Origin: Candidatus Gastranaerophilales bacterium
GTDB lineage: Bacteria; Cyanobacteriota; Vampirovibrionia; Gastranaerophilales; Gastranaerophilaceae
Reading direction: 5' to 3'
DNA: 64,000 nt
NCBI GenBank assembly: GCA_944324455.1
Contig: CALUWJ010000009.1
Span: forward strand, 1 to 64,000
Shown here: positions 31,097 through 39,378 of the stretch, in pieces
Layout: every line of letters starts with the position of its first letter
Numbering within the stretch: position 1 is the first letter of the stretch
The notes under the pieces: generated by a model
Databases searched by the model: none
Seen by the model: the letters and a program-made list of their open reading frames with translations, nothing else
What the model was told of the DNA's origin: nothing
Translations under genes and position numbers: made by a program

Positions 31097-31909
31097 TTAA
31101 TTTAATATGTGCTTGAGAAGATTGGATAGAGTATTATTATGATTTAAAAATTCTTCTTTGGACATTTTTTTATATTCATCCGGTGTCCAAGAATTATGCA
31201 GTAATAAAACAATTTTGCTGTTATTTAGTATAAATTTTGAGTTATCATTTTTAAAATAAAAATCAACGTAATTTTCAACTAGATTAAATTGCTTTAGTTT
31301 TGTATTTTTATTAATTAATTCAGGTAGAGCATTGATTTCTTCAGAATTTAGCTTATAGAAAATATTTTTATTTTTTATTTTTAATAAGTCTTTTAAAATC
31401 TTATTTCCAAGGCAATCCCAGCTATAAAAATATTTATAAAAATAAATATTAAAAAGTGTTTTAAGCGGTCTTAACTTAATTTTTTTATAGAAAAAATTTG
31501 ATATTTTTAAATGTCTTAAAATGCCTTTTTGCCATTTATTTAAAATTAAAGCATTTTTTTTGGCTTTAATAAAAGCTATATGTTCATTTATTAGAAGAAA
31601 TTGTGTATTTGTATCAAAAATTTTTTCTATATTGTTTGAAAGAATTATTGTATCTATATCAAACCAAATACCGCCATATTTATTTAATATTGCACATCTT
31701 ATTGCATCAGATTGAATAGTTTTAGAATATTTTTCAAATAAAATTTCGGGATAGAAGTTGTCCCTAAGCCAATAATTTAAATTTGAGTAATTAAGAATAA
31801 TTATCTTGTAGTCGGGAAGAAATTTTTTCCAAGTTTCAATGCAAAGTTCTAAATATGCAGGTATTTTGTTTTTAGGTTCCCAAAATGTGAAAATTCTTTT
31901 ATTTTCCAT
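31097..31909 (-). CDS. GT32-type glycosyltransferase
   Basis: 270 residues. The opening KRIFTFWEPKNKIPAYLELCIETW, QSDAIRCAILNKYGG and the DXD motif in IWFDIDTII are typical of GT32/DXD capsular sugar transferases, and HNSW near the C-terminus is also usual. AAGGAG precedes ATG 31909. It overlaps the preceding GT2 gene by 11 bases. It would add a hexose-type sugar to the cluster's glycan; the donor is unknown. Last gene of the surface-glycan cluster. Confidence 0.85.
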   Translation of the reverse strand: MENKRIFTFWEPKNKIPAYLELCIETWKKFLPDYKIIILNYSNLNYWLRDNFYPEILFEKYSKTIQSDAIRCAILNKYGGIWFDIDTIILSNNIEKIFDTNTQFLLINEHIAFIKAKKNALILNKWQKGILRHLKISNFFYKKIKLRPLKTLFNIYFYKYFYSWDCLGNKILKDLLKIKNKNIFYKLNSEEINALPELINKNTKLKQFNLVENYVDFYFKNDNSKFILNNSKIVLLLHNSWTPDEYKKMSKEEFLNHNNTLSNLLKHILN

Positions 31910-32576
31910 AGGACTCCTTATTTATTTTAAGGCGTTCTCTTAATAATTTTGCATAGTCTTTATATTCATCTTTTTGGTTTGTTTTGCCAAAGTTATTATC
32001 GTGAATACGTCGATAACAGGAAACAAAATCTATTTTTTTTATTTTAATTTCTGTATTAATTAATCGATTTTCTAAATCAATAACATCTCCTGTTATAATT
32101 CCTTTTTTCCAAAAGCCGATTTTATTAAATATTTCAGTTTTAAATAATGTGGTGCCTGTTAAAATTCCATAGTAGGGTTTAGTTTTGCAGTATTTTTTTT
32201 GCTCAGGCGTATCTATTGAACAAAAATCCTTTAATTTTGCCATAACGATATAATTATCATTATTTTTTTCTATTTCATAAACCAGTTTTTTAAGCGCATT
32301 TTTAGCAAGAATATCATCTTGATCAATAGTTAGCCAATATTTGCCTTTTGCTTCTTTAATTCCTGTATTTTTAGCAATAATTTGCCCTTGTCTTGTTTTG
32401 TTTATTATAACTCTGCAATTTAGAGATTTTGCTATTTCTATTGTTTTATCATCTGAAATATCATCTATTACGATAATTTCAGTATTCATATTTTGATTTT
32501 GGATACTTTTAATACAATCTTTTATATATTTTTCTCCATTGTATGTTGGTATGATTATTGAAATTAAATCAGACAT
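31899..32576 (-). CDS. GT2 family glycosyltransferase
   Basis: 225 residues, GT-A fold. SIIIPTYNGEKYIKDCI opens the protein, IVIDDISDDKT binds the nucleotide, and WLTIDQDDIL carries the DXD-like metal site. It is shorter than the other GT2 proteins here and lacks an extra C-terminal domain. AGGAT precedes the ATG. Sugar specificity unknown. Confidence 0.88.
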   Translation of the reverse strand: MSDLISIIIPTYNGEKYIKDCIKSIQNQNMNTEIIVIDDISDDKTIEIAKSLNCRVIINKTRQGQIIAKNTGIKEAKGKYWLTIDQDDILAKNALKKLVYEIEKNNDNYIVMAKLKDFCSIDTPEQKKYCKTKPYYGILTGTTLFKTEIFNKIGFWKKGIITGDVIDLENRLINTEIKIKKIDFVSCYRRIHDNNFGKTNQKDEYKDYAKLLRERLKINKESYGK

Positions 32577-32592
32577 TTTTAATCCTATTTGA

Positions 32593-33336
32593 TTAATATT
32601 TCCAAGTTATTCCATGTTTTACTGTTTTTGCAGGTGTACCTGCAATAATACAATTATTTTCATTGAATTTTTTATTTACAAACGAATTTGCACCCACTAC
32701 GCAATTATCTGGTATATATGAACCTTTATTAATTGTTGCATTTCTCCCAATCCAAACATGGTTTCCAATATATACATCTTTATCGTTATTTATTTTTTGG
32801 TTGGTATTTATATCAAAAATACTGTGTGAATCGGTTGTCCAAATATATATTCCATAAGAAAAAAGACAATTATCGCCGATTATTATTTTTTTGTTTGAAT
32901 CGATTATTCTAAAGTTAACATTTCCTATTAATTCGCAATTGCCGATAGATAATTCTCTGTTGTCGTTGTTTTTTTCAAACACGCAATAAATTTTAGAGGG
33001 TCTTTTTACTCCTTTAATTTCAATTTTATTAAAATTTCCGTTGATTTCAATAAAGCAATCCAAGTTTTTTGTATCGGGTAAAATAATTGTATTATTTTCT
33101 CCATTTATTTTTATTGAACCGTATTTTTTTATTTCTTCATAATTTGTAAATGGTATATGGTTTTTATTACTGTCTAATTTAAATATTTTATTTGAGGAGT
33201 TATTTGTGTAATATATTGTTTTTTTAAATTTAATAAAAAATATTTTATATTCTTTTATTGTTATTCCGAAATTTGCAATTTCATTTTTAAAAATTGTTTT
33301 TGATGAATATAAAAGTTTCATTATTTTTTTATACAT
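32593..33336 (-). CDS. Hexapeptide-repeat acyltransferase
   Basis: About 247 residues from ATG 33336 (GGTG upstream); the longer frame to 33399 overlaps the radical SAM gene and is unlikely. The C-terminal half is a left-handed beta-helix: IIIGDNCLFSYGIYIWTTDSHSI, VYIGNHVWIGRNATI and IPDNCVVGANSFVNKKF, ending IIAGTPAKTVKHGI. These match the WbbJ/CysE-like O-acetyltransferases that decorate glycans. The N-terminal half has beta-rich N/I-repeats not seen in short family members. Confidence 0.85.
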   Translation of the reverse strand: MYKKIMKLLYSSKTIFKNEIANFGITIKEYKIFFIKFKKTIYYTNNSSNKIFKLDSNKNHIPFTNYEEIKKYGSIKINGENNTIILPDTKNLDCFIEINGNFNKIEIKGVKRPSKIYCVFEKNNDNRELSIGNCELIGNVNFRIIDSNKKIIIGDNCLFSYGIYIWTTDSHSIFDINTNQKINNDKDVYIGNHVWIGRNATINKGSYIPDNCVVGANSFVNKKFNENNCIIAGTPAKTVKHGITWKY

Positions 33337-33338
33337 AA

Positions 33339-34313
33339 CTACACCTGTTCCCCGCATGGTAAATTGGTTTCTATTTTGGTTGCGTGGCAATAATTGCAAA
33401 ATTGTGAATATGGTTTTGAATAAAATTTAATAATATCTTTAGCAAGTTTTTTACTTGAATTGTAATTTCTTATGTTGATGATTTCATCTTTTATTTCAGG
33501 GATTAGTTCAATATTTCTTAAAATGTATAATGCAGGCATGCAAATAACAAGTTTTCCCTCTGTTAATCCTGAACAGTATCTTGCAAAACAATTTTTGAAT
33601 TGATTTTCAAGATGGGTGCTATTTTGTTTATCTTTATATATTTCAGGCATGGTAAACCAAGTTTTTGCACCTTTTTTTTCTTGATAGTTATTATAGATTA
33701 TATTGTTATCTGCTAAAATTTGTTTAAATTCATCATATTTAACAACTACACCATTTTTGATATTTTTTACATTTCTATAATCGCTGATTTGAACAGAAAT
33801 TTTTTTATTTTTCATTGCATTAATAAGTTCTTTTGATGGTAGAATGGTGCAGTTTGTTGGAAGAACTATATGCTTAATTTGATGTTTTTTTGCTGCATAT
33901 TGGAGCATTTTAGCTAAATCTTTTGCTAATAGAGGTTCTCCTCCAACGATTTCTAAAATTTGAATATAATCAACAGCTTTTAAAAGTTTATCTAAATCCT
34001 TTTTAAATTCATCAAAATTCATAATTTTTGTGTGGGTTTCATTTGTGAATTTTGATAAAAATGTATTACAGTGTTTGCAATTCATTGTGCAGCGGGTAGT
34101 TAAATATATTTTCATCCAAGGGAGTCCTGCTTTTTGTTTTATTAAAAATCTTAGTTTTGAAAATATATAAAAAAGTTTTTCTCCTTTTTTAAAATTATTT
34201 AAAAAATTAATAACAGGAAAATTAAAAAGCTCTTGAATGAAATTTAAATTAGAAACTCTCCATACTTCTTTTAAAATTCTTATTCTAAAATTTTTTTCTT
34301 CTGATTTATTCAT
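33339..34313 (-). CDS. Radical SAM protein with SPASM-like cysteines
   Basis: 324 residues. The radical SAM cluster motif CxxxCxxC is C75, C79, C82 in TTRCTMNCKHCNTFL, and IVGGEPLLAKDL is the GGE SAM-binding motif. Near the C-terminus are further cysteines (CFARYCSGL, LVICMPAL, FCNYCHATK, and LPCGE) that could bind one or two auxiliary Fe-S clusters as in SPASM/twitch proteins. The ATG directly follows the GT8 stop. Radical SAM proteins of this sort occur in polysaccharide loci with unknown reactions. With a PqqD-like protein in the same cluster, peptide modification is also possible. Confidence 0.85.
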   Translation of the reverse strand: MNKSEEKNFRIRILKEVWRVSNLNFIQELFNFPVINFLNNFKKGEKLFYIFSKLRFLIKQKAGLPWMKIYLTTRCTMNCKHCNTFLSKFTNETHTKIMNFDEFKKDLDKLLKAVDYIQILEIVGGEPLLAKDLAKMLQYAAKKHQIKHIVLPTNCTILPSKELINAMKNKKISVQISDYRNVKNIKNGVVVKYDEFKQILADNNIIYNNYQEKKGAKTWFTMPEIYKDKQNSTHLENQFKNCFARYCSGLTEGKLVICMPALYILRNIELIPEIKDEIINIRNYNSSKKLAKDIIKFYSKPYSQFCNYCHATKIETNLPCGEQV

Positions 34314-35210
34314 TTATAGCTCTCGTTTGAATCTTTTTGCTATTTGTTTTGTAAAAACACTTTTATTGATATTTTTATTATACATGTTTTTGATTTCATC
34401 TTTAAATTCTGTCATATTTGCATATTTCCAAAAATCATCAAAATTTTTTAAAGGTGTAATTTTTTTATTTAATATTGAAAAATTAGCTGTCCAAGGTTTT
34501 ATGCTGGATGCAAAATGTCTGATAACAATATCATTTGTTGGATGATTTAATACATCATAGTCTGTGTAGTTAAATTTTATATCAAAAATTTTATAATTAT
34601 TGTCAAAATATTTGTTTAATAGCGTTTCATCAGCGTGTAAAATATTCTTTTTATATTTTTTTTCAAGCTCAAATAACTGATTAGTAACTTTATTTTTATT
34701 CCATTTTGGTATATCAATTAATAAAACTCCTGCATTAAAATATTTGTAATTATCTGATAATTCCATTAATTCTTTTGTATCTGTATTATATAAAGCTCTG
34801 CTTTTATCCCAAGCAGCTCCAATAATATATTGTTCAAGATTAATGTCATATAGTTTTTGGATATCACCGAGCACAATTATATCAATATCTAAATATAGAG
34901 CTTTTTTTAATTCCGGTTTTAAATTTGGGATTAAAAGTCGATTATAGGTTGCAAGAGAAATATACTCGTTGTTTTTATAATCTATATTTTTAAAAATTTT
35001 TTGTGTATCTATCTTTATATATTCGATTGAAAAGTTATTAAATTGTTCTTTGAGCTTTCCTATTTTTGTTTTGTTTTTTAGTTCTATTTCGTTATCTAAG
35101 ATATAAAAATTGCAAAATGATTTTGTATTATCGCAGATACTTGCAATGGTTGTTGCAATAAAAGGTGAATAGTTGTTATCTGAAGATAAAAAAATCGGAA
35201 TATTATTCAT
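34314..35210 (-). CDS. GT8 family glycosyltransferase
   Basis: 298 residues. IPIFLSSDNNYSPFIATTI at the start, the DXD site in ALYLDIDIIVLGDI, FNAGVLLIDI and HADETLLNKYF are GT8 hallmarks (LPS galactosyl/glucosyltransferases). HFASSIKPW near the end is the usual donor-site His. AAGGAAA precedes the ATG, and the start overlaps the MptE-like gene by 8 bases. The acceptor is probably the surface glycan of this cluster. Confidence 0.9.
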   Translation of the reverse strand: MNNIPIFLSSDNNYSPFIATTIASICDNTKSFCNFYILDNEIELKNKTKIGKLKEQFNNFSIEYIKIDTQKIFKNIDYKNNEYISLATYNRLLIPNLKPELKKALYLDIDIIVLGDIQKLYDINLEQYIIGAAWDKSRALYNTDTKELMELSDNYKYFNAGVLLIDIPKWNKNKVTNQLFELEKKYKKNILHADETLLNKYFDNNYKIFDIKFNYTDYDVLNHPTNDIVIRHFASSIKPWTANFSILNKKITPLKNFDDFWKYANMTEFKDEIKNMYNKNINKSVFTKQIAKRFKREL

Positions 35211-35961
35211 TAAAAATTTCCTTGTAATTGATTTTTGGCATGCAATCTACAACACCACAAGGTGATACATTAAAGATTTCAACATTGTTTTTATTGAGCC
35301 ATTTAGTGCATAACTCTAATCCTTTAAGCATTTTTGGTGCATTAATTATAGAAATATTTTCTCTTTCTTTTTCTCCTTGTGTTTCATTATAGATATGACC
35401 TTTGTTTTCCTTAAAATCTAAATCAATACCTAAAAGGTATATTTTATTAAAACCTAAGTAATATGCAATTTGTATTATAAAATGCACAACAGATTGATAA
35501 GCTATCAAGGGCTTAGTTAAATCATCTTGAAAACATATATCTTTTTTTAATTCCGATTGAATATAATCAAAGTAGATTGTATCAATAGTAATATTATTTT
35601 TTATTCCTGCATAGCAAAATAATTTATCTGAATAATTTTTTAATAATTCTTTTTTTGAATTTTTGTCATTAAATATATTAATATCCGATATTGCATGGAA
35701 AGTTGAATGTAAAAGCCCCTTTTCTTTTAGCAAGTATCCTCGATTTAGTGTAAAAGTATATTTATTATTTAATTTTGTTAAATCAAGCAAATTTAGCGAT
35801 GGAGATGAGCCAATAATAAAGCAGGTTTCTTTAGCGTATTTATTTTTTAGAGATTGAATTTTTCTTTTGTTATCTATTGTCAAATTGATTAATTTATTTT
35901 TTCTTTCATCTTGATTGCAAAGTAAAAAATTCAATCTTTCTTGTAGTTTATTGTTTTTCAT
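35203..35961 (-). CDS. MptE-like (DUF115) protein
   Basis: 252 residues. CFIIGSSPSLNLLDLTKLNN and IYLLGIDLDFKENKGHIYNE match the MptE-like/DUF115 fold (6-hydroxymethylpterin diphosphokinase-like). In bacteria such proteins occur in glycan and flagellin-glycosylation loci (Maf-type) and are suspected sugar transferases. Here it lies between GT2 and GT8 genes, supporting a glycan role rather than pterin synthesis. Function inferred. Confidence 0.75.
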   Translation of the reverse strand: MKNNKLQERLNFLLCNQDERKNKLINLTIDNKRKIQSLKNKYAKETCFIIGSSPSLNLLDLTKLNNKYTFTLNRGYLLKEKGLLHSTFHAISDINIFNDKNSKKELLKNYSDKLFCYAGIKNNITIDTIYFDYIQSELKKDICFQDDLTKPLIAYQSVVHFIIQIAYYLGFNKIYLLGIDLDFKENKGHIYNETQGEKERENISIINAPKMLKGLELCTKWLNKNNVEIFNVSPCGVVDCMPKINYKEIFNE

Positions 35962-36017
35962 TTATTTTTGCTCTTTTTTAAATATTATAAATATTTAAGC
36001 CGTTATTTGTATAGTTT

Positions 36018-36869
36018 TTATTGAATTATTTTTTTATATTGCAACAAAATCTCAATATATAGTTTTGTTAGTTCATTATAGTATTTATCATTTTTTTTCG
36101 TATGAAGTTCTCTAAAGGCAAATATTTGTTTATATAGCATATTTAAAATAAAGCTATAATCTTTGTTGTTAAGTTTAGATTTAAAAAAATTCATTATTTT
36201 TTCAACATATAAAATAAAATCTTTTATTTGTTTTTCTTTTATATTTCTGCTAAGTGAATTATCTCTTATTAAAACGTGATATTGAGCTGTATTTTCTGTT
36301 ACAATATTTTTTGAATAATAAATAGCTAAAAGTATAAAATATGGGTCTTCATGGAATATTAAATCTGTTGGAAATTTTATTGAATTTTTTTCTAAAAATT
36401 CAAGCTTATATATTGCGCTTGTGTATTGTTTATTAAATTCATATTTATTTTTTGGAATTTTTGAATTTAAATCAGGATAGTTTATATATTTGTCATTATA
36501 ATATCCTTTAAGATTTGCACCTTTAATTATATCTGCTTTAGTTTTAATTGCTTTATTGTATAATTTTTCATAAAAATCTAAATCAATCCAATCGTCGCTA
36601 TCAATAAAACTAATATATTCACCTTTAGCAATATTTAAGGCTTCATTTCTTGCGCTTGCAGGGCCTTTATTTTCTGTAAAATCAATAATTTTAACTCTTT
36701 TATCCTTTTTTGAATATTTTTTTAAAATTTCAAGTGAATTATCTTTTGAACAATCGTTAACACATATTATTTCAATATCTTTAAATGTTTGATTAATAAC
36801 ACTATCAAGACATTTTTTAAGATAGTTTTCGCTGTTATATATAGGTATTATTGCTGTTATTTTAGGCAT
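36018..36869 (-). CDS. GT2 family glycosyltransferase (tandem copy A)
   Basis: 283 residues. Starts MPKITAIIPIYNSENYLKKC and has IICVNDCSKDNSLEIL plus the metal-binding ISFIDSDDWID. The first ~100 codons are nearly identical in DNA to the third tandem copy (38601-38899), while the segment just after resembles the middle copy, so the gene looks like a mosaic of its neighbours. Overlaps the middle copy by 8 bases. Sugar unknown. Confidence 0.9.
   Translation of the reverse strand: MPKITAIIPIYNSENYLKKCLDSVINQTFKDIEIICVNDCSKDNSLEILKKYSKKDKRVKIIDFTENKGPASARNEALNIAKGEYISFIDSDDWIDLDFYEKLYNKAIKTKADIIKGANLKGYYNDKYINYPDLNSKIPKNKYEFNKQYTSAIYKLEFLEKNSIKFPTDLIFHEDPYFILLAIYYSKNIVTENTAQYHVLIRDNSLSRNIKEKQIKDFILYVEKIMNFFKSKLNNKDYSFILNMLYKQIFAFRELHTKKNDKYYNELTKLYIEILLQYKKIIQ
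36571..36869 (-). repeat. 299-bp repeat, GT2 5' segment, copy A
   Basis: Aligns without gaps to 38601-38899. I count about 7 mismatches over the first 259 bases, with most other differences in the last 40 bases at the start codon end. Such similarity at synonymous sites points to recent duplication or gene conversion. Confidence 0.85.
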
Positions 36870-37881
36870 TAAGGTTACTTTTTATTTTATGGTTTAGTCT
36901 TAGATTTTCTATGAACATTTTTTTAGGAGTATTATTTTTTAAATATAGTTCTTTTAATTTTTCTTTATTATTTGATTTTAGATAGCTTAAATGTATTTCA
37001 TCTATATTTGAATTTATTTTTATATATTTATTAATTTTAGTATAAATTAAAATTGTTTTATCTATTATATATTCAAGCTCTTTTGAATTTTTCGTTCTAT
37101 AACAACAATTTAGAATTGATTTAATATGCCATATAAATATGTCATTAATTATTTTATCTGATAATTTATCAAAATCTTCATAATTTAGAATATTATTTAT
37201 AATTATTTCTCTTATATTGATTATTGATTTAATTTTTTCATAGTTCAATATTTTTGAATCGGTGCTATTTTCTCTTTTGTGGTAATGATAATACGTGTTA
37301 TCTATAATTTCCAGTTTTTTACAATTTAATATTGCTTGGTTTAAAAAGAGGATATCTTCTCCTATTTCATATTTTTCTAAAAATTTTATATTGTTTTCTT
37401 TTATAAGTGATGATTTATAGATAGCGCTCCACCAATAATGTGTAAAATATAGTTTAGAATTATTTTGTTTGATTAATTCATTTAAATTGTCTTTTTGATG
37501 TTTTTTATCATAGTTAATTATATCTACTCCAGCTTTAACTATATCAGAATTTGTTTTAATCGCTTTATTATATAGTTTTTCATAAAAATCTAAATCTATT
37601 TCATCATCATTATCTAAAAAAGCAATGTATTCGCTATTTGTGTTATCTAAACCAATGTTTCTTGCTTTTGATTCACCTTTGTTTTCTTTTAGATTAATTA
37701 TTTTAATCCTGTTATCTTTTTTTGAATATTCTTTTAAGATTTCAAGTGAATTATCTTTTGAGCAATCGTTAATACAAATTATTTCAATATCTTTTAGTGT
37801 TTGATTAACAACACTATTAAGACATCTTTTTAAATAATTTTCTGCATTATAAATTGGTATTATTATGCTAATTTTTGGCAT
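36862..37881 (-). CDS. GT2 family glycosyltransferase (tandem copy B)
   Basis: 339 residues. MPKISIIIPIYNAENYLKRC, IICINDCSKDNSLEIL and IAFLDNDDEIDLDFYEKLY are GT2 motifs, with DND in place of the DSD of its neighbours. The C-terminal ~140 residues are Asn/Ile/Lys-rich helical sequence without a recognised domain. It overlaps both neighbours (8 and 14 bases), a tight translational chain. Sugar unknown. Confidence 0.9.
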   Translation of the reverse strand: MPKISIIIPIYNAENYLKRCLNSVVNQTLKDIEIICINDCSKDNSLEILKEYSKKDNRIKIINLKENKGESKARNIGLDNTNSEYIAFLDNDDEIDLDFYEKLYNKAIKTNSDIVKAGVDIINYDKKHQKDNLNELIKQNNSKLYFTHYWWSAIYKSSLIKENNIKFLEKYEIGEDILFLNQAILNCKKLEIIDNTYYHYHKRENSTDSKILNYEKIKSIINIREIIINNILNYEDFDKLSDKIINDIFIWHIKSILNCCYRTKNSKELEYIIDKTILIYTKINKYIKINSNIDEIHLSYLKSNNKEKLKELYLKNNTPKKMFIENLRLNHKIKSNLNA

Positions 37882-38899
37882 AATTATCCTTTATGTTTTC
37901 TCTTATTTTTTTTAGTATGGTTTGATTTTGTATTTTTTTTAATTCCAAAATCAGTTTTTCTTTGTTTTGGTTTTTATTATATTCATTTATGATTTTTAAT
38001 AGTTCATTTTCTTTGTTTACGGGATATTTTATAGATTTATGTATATCGATAACTGTTTGAATTAAATCTAATTCATTATTATAGTAATACTTGATTATGT
38101 TAAATAAATCATTTTGTGGAATATAATTTTCAACAATATAATTATAATATTCTTTATTTATTGGTATATTATTTATAAAATCCAGTATATTTTTTTGCGC
38201 TAAATAATAGTTTTTTGGGTTTTTATTGTCATTATTTAAAGATAAGGAGTTATTTTTTCTTAAATAATGATATTTTGTGTTTTTAATTATTTTTATTTTG
38301 TTTGCAAAAAAAGCAGATTTTATTGGTATAATTAAATCTTCACCGCAGGTGCAATTTTCAATAAATCTTATATTGTATTTATCAAGCAGGGATTTTTTAT
38401 AAATAGCACTTGTAAACATACATCTAAAATACATTTTATTTTCAGGTATTTTATTATCTAAATCCTGCATTATTTTTTGTTCTTGTATCACAATTTTTTT
38501 TGTTTTATCTGATAGAGGAGTCATATCATCAAAATAAAAGTTAATTGTGCCTTTTATTATATCTATAAAAGAATTTTGTGATGAAAAATAAAGTTTTTCA
38601 AAAAAATCTAAATCAATCCAATCATCGCTATCAATAAAACCAATATATTCACCTTTAGCAATATTTAAGGCTTCATTTCTTGCGCTTGCAGGGCCTTTAT
38701 TTTCTTTAAAATCAATAATTTTAATTCTTTTATCTTTTTTTGAATATTTTTTTAAAATTTCAAGTGAATTATCTTTTGAACAATCATTAACACATATTAT
38801 TTCAATATCTTTAAATGTTTGATTAATAACACTATCAAGACATTTTTCAAGATGGTTTTGAGTGTTATATATGGGTATAATAACAGAAATTTTTGGCAT
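37868..38899 (-). CDS. GT2 family glycosyltransferase (tandem copy C)
   Basis: 343 residues. MPKISVIIPIYNTQNHLEKC, IICVNDCSKDNSLEIL and IGFIDSDDWIDLDFFEKLY define GT2. The 5' 299 bases repeat in copy A. The C-terminal region diverges from the other two, suggesting different acceptors with a homogenised catalytic N-terminus. Follows the PqqD-like gene by 5 bases. Confidence 0.9.
   Translation of the reverse strand: MPKISVIIPIYNTQNHLEKCLDSVINQTFKDIEIICVNDCSKDNSLEILKKYSKKDKRIKIIDFKENKGPASARNEALNIAKGEYIGFIDSDDWIDLDFFEKLYFSSQNSFIDIIKGTINFYFDDMTPLSDKTKKIVIQEQKIMQDLDNKIPENKMYFRCMFTSAIYKKSLLDKYNIRFIENCTCGEDLIIPIKSAFFANKIKIIKNTKYHYLRKNNSLSLNNDNKNPKNYYLAQKNILDFINNIPINKEYYNYIVENYIPQNDLFNIIKYYYNNELDLIQTVIDIHKSIKYPVNKENELLKIINEYNKNQNKEKLILELKKIQNQTILKKIRENIKDNYAKN
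38601..38899 (-). repeat. 299-bp repeat, GT2 5' segment, copy C
   Basis: Partner of 36571-36869; the offset is exactly 2,030 bases without gaps. Confidence 0.85.
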
Positions 38900-38904
38900 G
38901 AATT

Positions 38905-39375
38905 TTATTGTTCCATTTTTTCTTCACGTTTTTTGGTTTCTTCTTTATTGTATGCTATTGAATTTTTTTCAGGAGTCCAGCCTGTTTCCTCACTAACTTC
39001 GTGGATTGGATCAGCCAATAATAGTTCTTGTGCGTCATCATAGGATTTTATTTCAAAAATAAAATTTGCTTCAGTCGCAATTTTTTGGTCTATATTAGCT
39101 TCTTTATCATTTTTTGATGCTTCTTTTATTAATTCAAAATCCAGCATTGATTTTATAAAATTGTTTAATCTTTCTTCAATATCAGATGGGCAATTATTAA
39201 TGGTTTTAAGGTTATTTAGTATGTTTTTTATATTAACTCCGTTAATAAGATTTTCAAAAACCAATGTTGCAAGGCAATTTAGTCCATAATAAATTCCTGT
39301 TTGCGTATTTATTATTATAGCTATATTATCTGAAATATCTCCAAACATTTTTTCTTCATTTAATTTATAATTCAT
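38905..39375 (-). CDS. PqqD-like peptide-binding protein with acidic C-terminal tail
   Basis: 156 residues. The first ~90 residues resemble a PqqD/RRE winged helix: DNIAIIINTQTGIYYGLN, LATLVFENLINGVNIKNIL, then IEERLNNFIKSMLDFELI. PqqD domains bind leader peptides for modifying enzymes. The remaining ~65 residues are an extension with LLLADPIHEVSEETGWTPE (D122 to E136), then a Lys/Glu-rich end. This tail could be a substrate segment or an interaction tail. A strong AAGGAG precedes the ATG. It is followed by the GT2 run and preceded by an HprK-like/PqqD fusion and a nucleotidyltransferase, a trio seen in some peptide-modification loci. Family good; role inferred. Confidence 0.75.
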   Translation of the reverse strand: MNYKLNEEKMFGDISDNIAIIINTQTGIYYGLNCLATLVFENLINGVNIKNILNNLKTINNCPSDIEERLNNFIKSMLDFELIKEASKNDKEANIDQKIATEANFIFEIKSYDDAQELLLADPIHEVSEETGWTPEKNSIAYNKEETKKREEKMEQ

Positions 39376-39378
39376 TTT

